Below, piece after piece: positions 29,766 to 32,136 of a stretch of DNA of 32,136 bases. A model generated the notes under the pieces. The model made no database searches. It was not told the DNA's origin and was given only the letters and a program-made list of their open reading frames with translations. The DNA is from an uncultured bacterium. Lineage in GTDB: Bacteria > Fidelibacterota > Marinisomatia > Marinisomatales > UBA1611. A program made the translations under genes and the position numbers. Every line of letters starts with the position of its first letter. Position 1 is the first letter of the stretch. The DNA lies in the NCBI GenBank assembly GCA_905478065.1, contig CAJQGZ010000089.1, positions 1-32,136 of the forward strand. The letters run 5' to 3'.

Positions 29766-32136
29766 CTATTTTAATAAAATCATTTTCTTTGAAGCAAAAA
29801 AGCCGTTTGCTTCAATTGTATAGATATACATACCAGCTGAAACAGGATCACCTTTTTCATTAGTAGCATTCCATAATACGTTTTTATATCCGGCATCTTG
29901 TGAACCACTAAATAACGTACGAACCTTAGAACCTAGCATGTCATAGATCACAATTTCTACAGCACTAGTATTAGGAAGTGTGTACATGATCTGAGTGCTT
30001 GGGTTAAAAGGGTTTGGATAATTTTGAAGTAGTGCAAATTCCATCGGTATCATTTCTTCTTCAACTCCAAGCGTCACCATAGCAGCATTAGATGGATCGC
30101 TTTCATTTCCACTTACATCAACAGCTGTCACCCAATATTCAAATTCACCAGATTGATTAACATTATCTGAGTAGAAGTTGGTTTCCGTTGAAATAATAGT
30201 AGCAGATCCACCTGCGATAACATTTTGTCTATATAAGTTGTAGTGACTTAAATCTTCTGCTTCAGAATGAACCCAATCGAGATCAACAACTTCTCCAGAG
30301 AAACTTGCAACAAGCTGCTGAGGTATTCCTGGAAAAATATTATCAATAGAGTAACTTGTGACTGGGTCTGAATCAAAAAAGATATTTTGATTAATCGTGT
30401 GCGCTGTCACCATAAATGTACTTTCAAAAATACCTTCTTGAGTTGAATCACCTAAGGTTGGAACAACCATACTATACACATCAGAACCCCTATATGGAAC
30501 CGTTGAAATCAAGTTCCATTCTTCATCCATTCTCCAAATACTATATTGAGGAAAGATTTCATACTCGCGAGGATCACCAGGCGTCCAAGCTAATTCTAAT
30601 TGCCCACCTTGATCATTTGGAACGTCTTCTAAAAATACAACCGTAGGCGGTTCCGGAGCGTCTGGCGCTACAAAATAAATATCATAATTAATGACATTAT
30701 CTTCAATCGTAAATGCATTCGGCACATAGACAGATTGATAATTTGAACCAGGTACCCAAGCATATAAACTATATGTCCCATTTATTAATGCAAGCGTGTA
30801 CGCTCCATTTTCATCGGAAGATATGTACGCTTGATAAGTTAAATCTGAATTCCAAATATTTAACCAAACCGTTGCGTTATCTCCTTCATTTAAATGGACT
30901 AAACCTGCGAATCCCCCATCAAATTGAGCAACTGGAGTAAGGGTAAAATCAATGTTTTGATCGCTGCCAGAAAGCTCAACACTATATTCAAAAGTCATAT
31001 AATAGTTTGTATTACCAGCTCCAAAATCATAACGACCATTTGGAACTTGTAACGTATATTCACCAGCCTCATTTGTAAAGGTACTTGCAATCGTATATCT
31101 TTCCCCTTCCGGAGATACAAATACTTCTATATCAAACAGACCATTTCCGCTCGGGCCAGCAACAATTCCAGAAACTGTATTGAGATAGACTTCGTCTAAA
31201 TAAAAATCGCGAGTAAATGATTGCCCAGAAACAACTGATAATGTGTCAAAATGTTCTTCATGATTATTAGCCGTAATAGATATATAGTATTCTGATTCAG
31301 GTAAAAATAATTGATAAGAACCCTCTTCTGATGTTTCAATTGAAAACAACTGTGTAGTGTTAACATTGTAAGCGTTGATAGTAGCGGAGCCTATTGTACT
31401 TTGATCAATATTTGAAAATACTGTCCCGGAAATCATACCAGGATCAGGATCATCACCTTGCATTAAAGTAATATCCATTTCATGGGAAGACCCTACTTCA
31501 AACGCTATATCACTAGCAGATTGAACACTTGTTTCATAACCATTAGCACTTACAATCAATACCCCATCATCACAATCACCAGAGTAATAATTAAATAAAC
31601 GATAGGTACCAAGTGCGCCTGTGTGATCCCAATCGCTTGCTTGATCACAGTTAAGTTGAATTTCTGCATACGGAATTAACTCATTCGTTTCAATATCCTT
31701 AATTGTTCCGTACAACCTGGAGGCAGAAGACATCTCAGCAATGCCAACATTTATTTCTTCCTGCGAACCAGAACTTAGAAAAAAGGCATCATGCTCTACC
31801 CAGTATCCATCCGCATACACAAATAGATCATAATCTTTTTCACCCGGTACTTGAACCATGAAATAACCATTCTCATCTGTCAAAGATTCAATTGTTTCCA
31901 TTTCTTCATCTGTGTAAGCAAGGAGTACCGATGCACTTGCTAACGGTGTGTTTGTATACCAGTCTGTAACCGTACCTTCGACAATAGCGTCTTCAAGTAC
32001 ATTTAAGGAAGCATTGAGATTCGTCTCTTCGAAAGGAGCGACATAAAGATATTCGTTGTGATCTACTAACCCTTCATAAGAAATATTAACAAAATAATTT
32101 AAAGAGCCGACAAGATCTAAACTATATGTACCATTT
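29766..32136 (-). CDS. T9SS-type secreted protein with carboxypeptidase-regulatory-like repeats (5' end outside window)
   Basis: The frame stays open from the Met at 31901 back to the right edge (VEGTVTDWYTNTPLASASV and other repeat sequence lie upstream), so the true start is outside the window. At least five carboxypeptidase-regulatory-like beta repeats are seen (each G-x-V..., then DENGYFMVQVP, EEGSYQLFLPE, EAGEYTLQVPNGRYDF, ENGAYTLALINGTYSL). Two fibronectin III-like domains follow (about 30070-30660), then a C-terminal type IX sorting domain: FALLQNYPNPFNPSTQI, VIYDMLGSKVRTL, WNATNEKGDPVSAGMYIYTI and a basic end KKMILLK. Expected to be exported by T9SS and surface attached; binding role inferred. 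Confidence 0.88.
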   Translation of the reverse strand, partial: NGTYSLDLVGSLNYFVNISYEGLVDHNEYLYVAPFEETNLNASLNVLEDAIVEGTVTDWYTNTPLASASVLLAYTDEEMETIESLTDENGYFMVQVPGEKDYDLFVYADGYWVEHDAFFLSSGSQEEINVGIAEMSSASRLYGTIKDIETNELIPYAEIQLNCDQASDWDHTGALGTYRLFNYYSGDCDDGVLIVSANGYETSVQSASDIAFEVGSSHEMDITLMQGDDPDPGMISGTVFSNIDQSTIGSATINAYNVNTTQLFSIETSEEGSYQLFLPESEYYISITANNHEEHFDTLSVVSGQSFTRDFYLDEVYLNTVSGIVAGPSGNGLFDIEVFVSPEGERYTIASTFTNEAGEYTLQVPNGRYDFGAGNTNYYMTFEYSVELSGSDQNIDFTLTPVAQFDGGFAGLVHLNEGDNATVWLNIWNSDLTYQAYISSDENGAYTLALINGTYSLYAWVPGSNYQSVYVPNAFTIEDNVINYDIYFVAPDAPEPPTVVFLEDVPNDQGGQLELAWTPGDPREYEIFPQYSIWRMDEEWNLISTVPYRGSDVYSMVVPTLGDSTQEGIFESTFMVTAHTINQNIFFDSDPVTSYSIDNIFPGIPQQLVASFSGEVVDLDWVHSEAEDLSHYNLYRQNVIAGGSATIISTETNFYSDNVNQSGEFEYWVTAVDVSGNESDPSNAAMVTLGVEEEMIPMEFALLQNYPNPFNPSTQIMYTLPNTSAVEIVIYDMLGSKVRTLFSGSQDAGYKNVLWNATNEKGDPVSAGMYIYTIEANGFFASKKMILLK

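Noticed and set aside
31901-31903. Met at 31901 as the start of the T9SS-type protein
   Set aside because: The frame stays open upstream to the window edge and encodes more of the same repeat, so this Met is internal.

Overview
The window is AT-rich, gene-dense bacterial DNA. It carries a type IV pilus / type II secretion-like assembly locus and then a set of outer-membrane and secreted surface proteins. The C-terminal tails of two large proteins (an 'NYPNPFNPST' segment before a final beta domain, and a FlgD-like tail), the PorV/UPF0164-type barrels and the FG-GAP and carboxypeptidase-regulatory-like repeats point to the Fibrobacterota-Chlorobiota-Bacteroidota superphylum with a type IX secretion system. 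'Candidatus Marinimicrobia' (SAR406) or a close relative is the best guess; no rRNA or ribosomal gene is present to fix it.

Region 1 (1-3799, + strand) is a tandem array of nine prepilin-like genes: one truncated at the left edge and eight complete. All complete ones have a short basic leader, a G|F cleavage site, FT[LI][IV]EL with Glu5, and a shared soluble-domain signature ([WY]P.NPF, then R.D/N...W.Y near the C-terminus). A Rho-independent-type hairpin (3835-3872) closes the array.

Region 2 (3880-8703) encodes five further prepilin-like proteins resembling minor (pseudo)pilins in a GspH-I-J-K-like order. The last is an 817-residue GspK/PilX-position protein carrying a LamG-type lectin fold that appears split by an inserted beta-sandwich domain bounded by two threonine-rich linkers. 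A small exported FlgT-N/LPP20-like protein follows. Region 2b (8787-9197) is a four-helix membrane protein that is a full-length duplication of a 68-residue unit.

Region 3 (9219-14861) encodes the assembly platform: a fusion of an ExeA/MshM-type AAA ATPase, PilM and PilN, followed by PilO, a PilP/GspC-like protein and a secretin. A class III adenylyl cyclase with a CHASE2 sensor (14873-17776) begins 11 nt later, suggesting that pilus production and cAMP signalling are linked. The gene content resembles MSHA-type pilus loci. The extension ATPase, platform protein PilC, prepilin peptidase and retraction ATPase are not in the window.

Region 4 (17781-25274, + strand) holds a T9SS-type secreted protein with two sets of seven FG-GAP repeats, a PorV-like barrel / transglutaminase-like / TPR fusion overlapping it by 4 nt, and a small acidic exported protein.

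Region 5 (25279-32136, - strand) converges on region 4. It encodes a T9SS-type protein of carboxypeptidase-regulatory-like repeats (5' end outside the window), a repeat-rich lipoprotein, and a PorV/DUF5723-like barrel one base downstream of the lipoprotein stop. I see no tRNA, rRNA, CRISPR array, transposase or attachment site.
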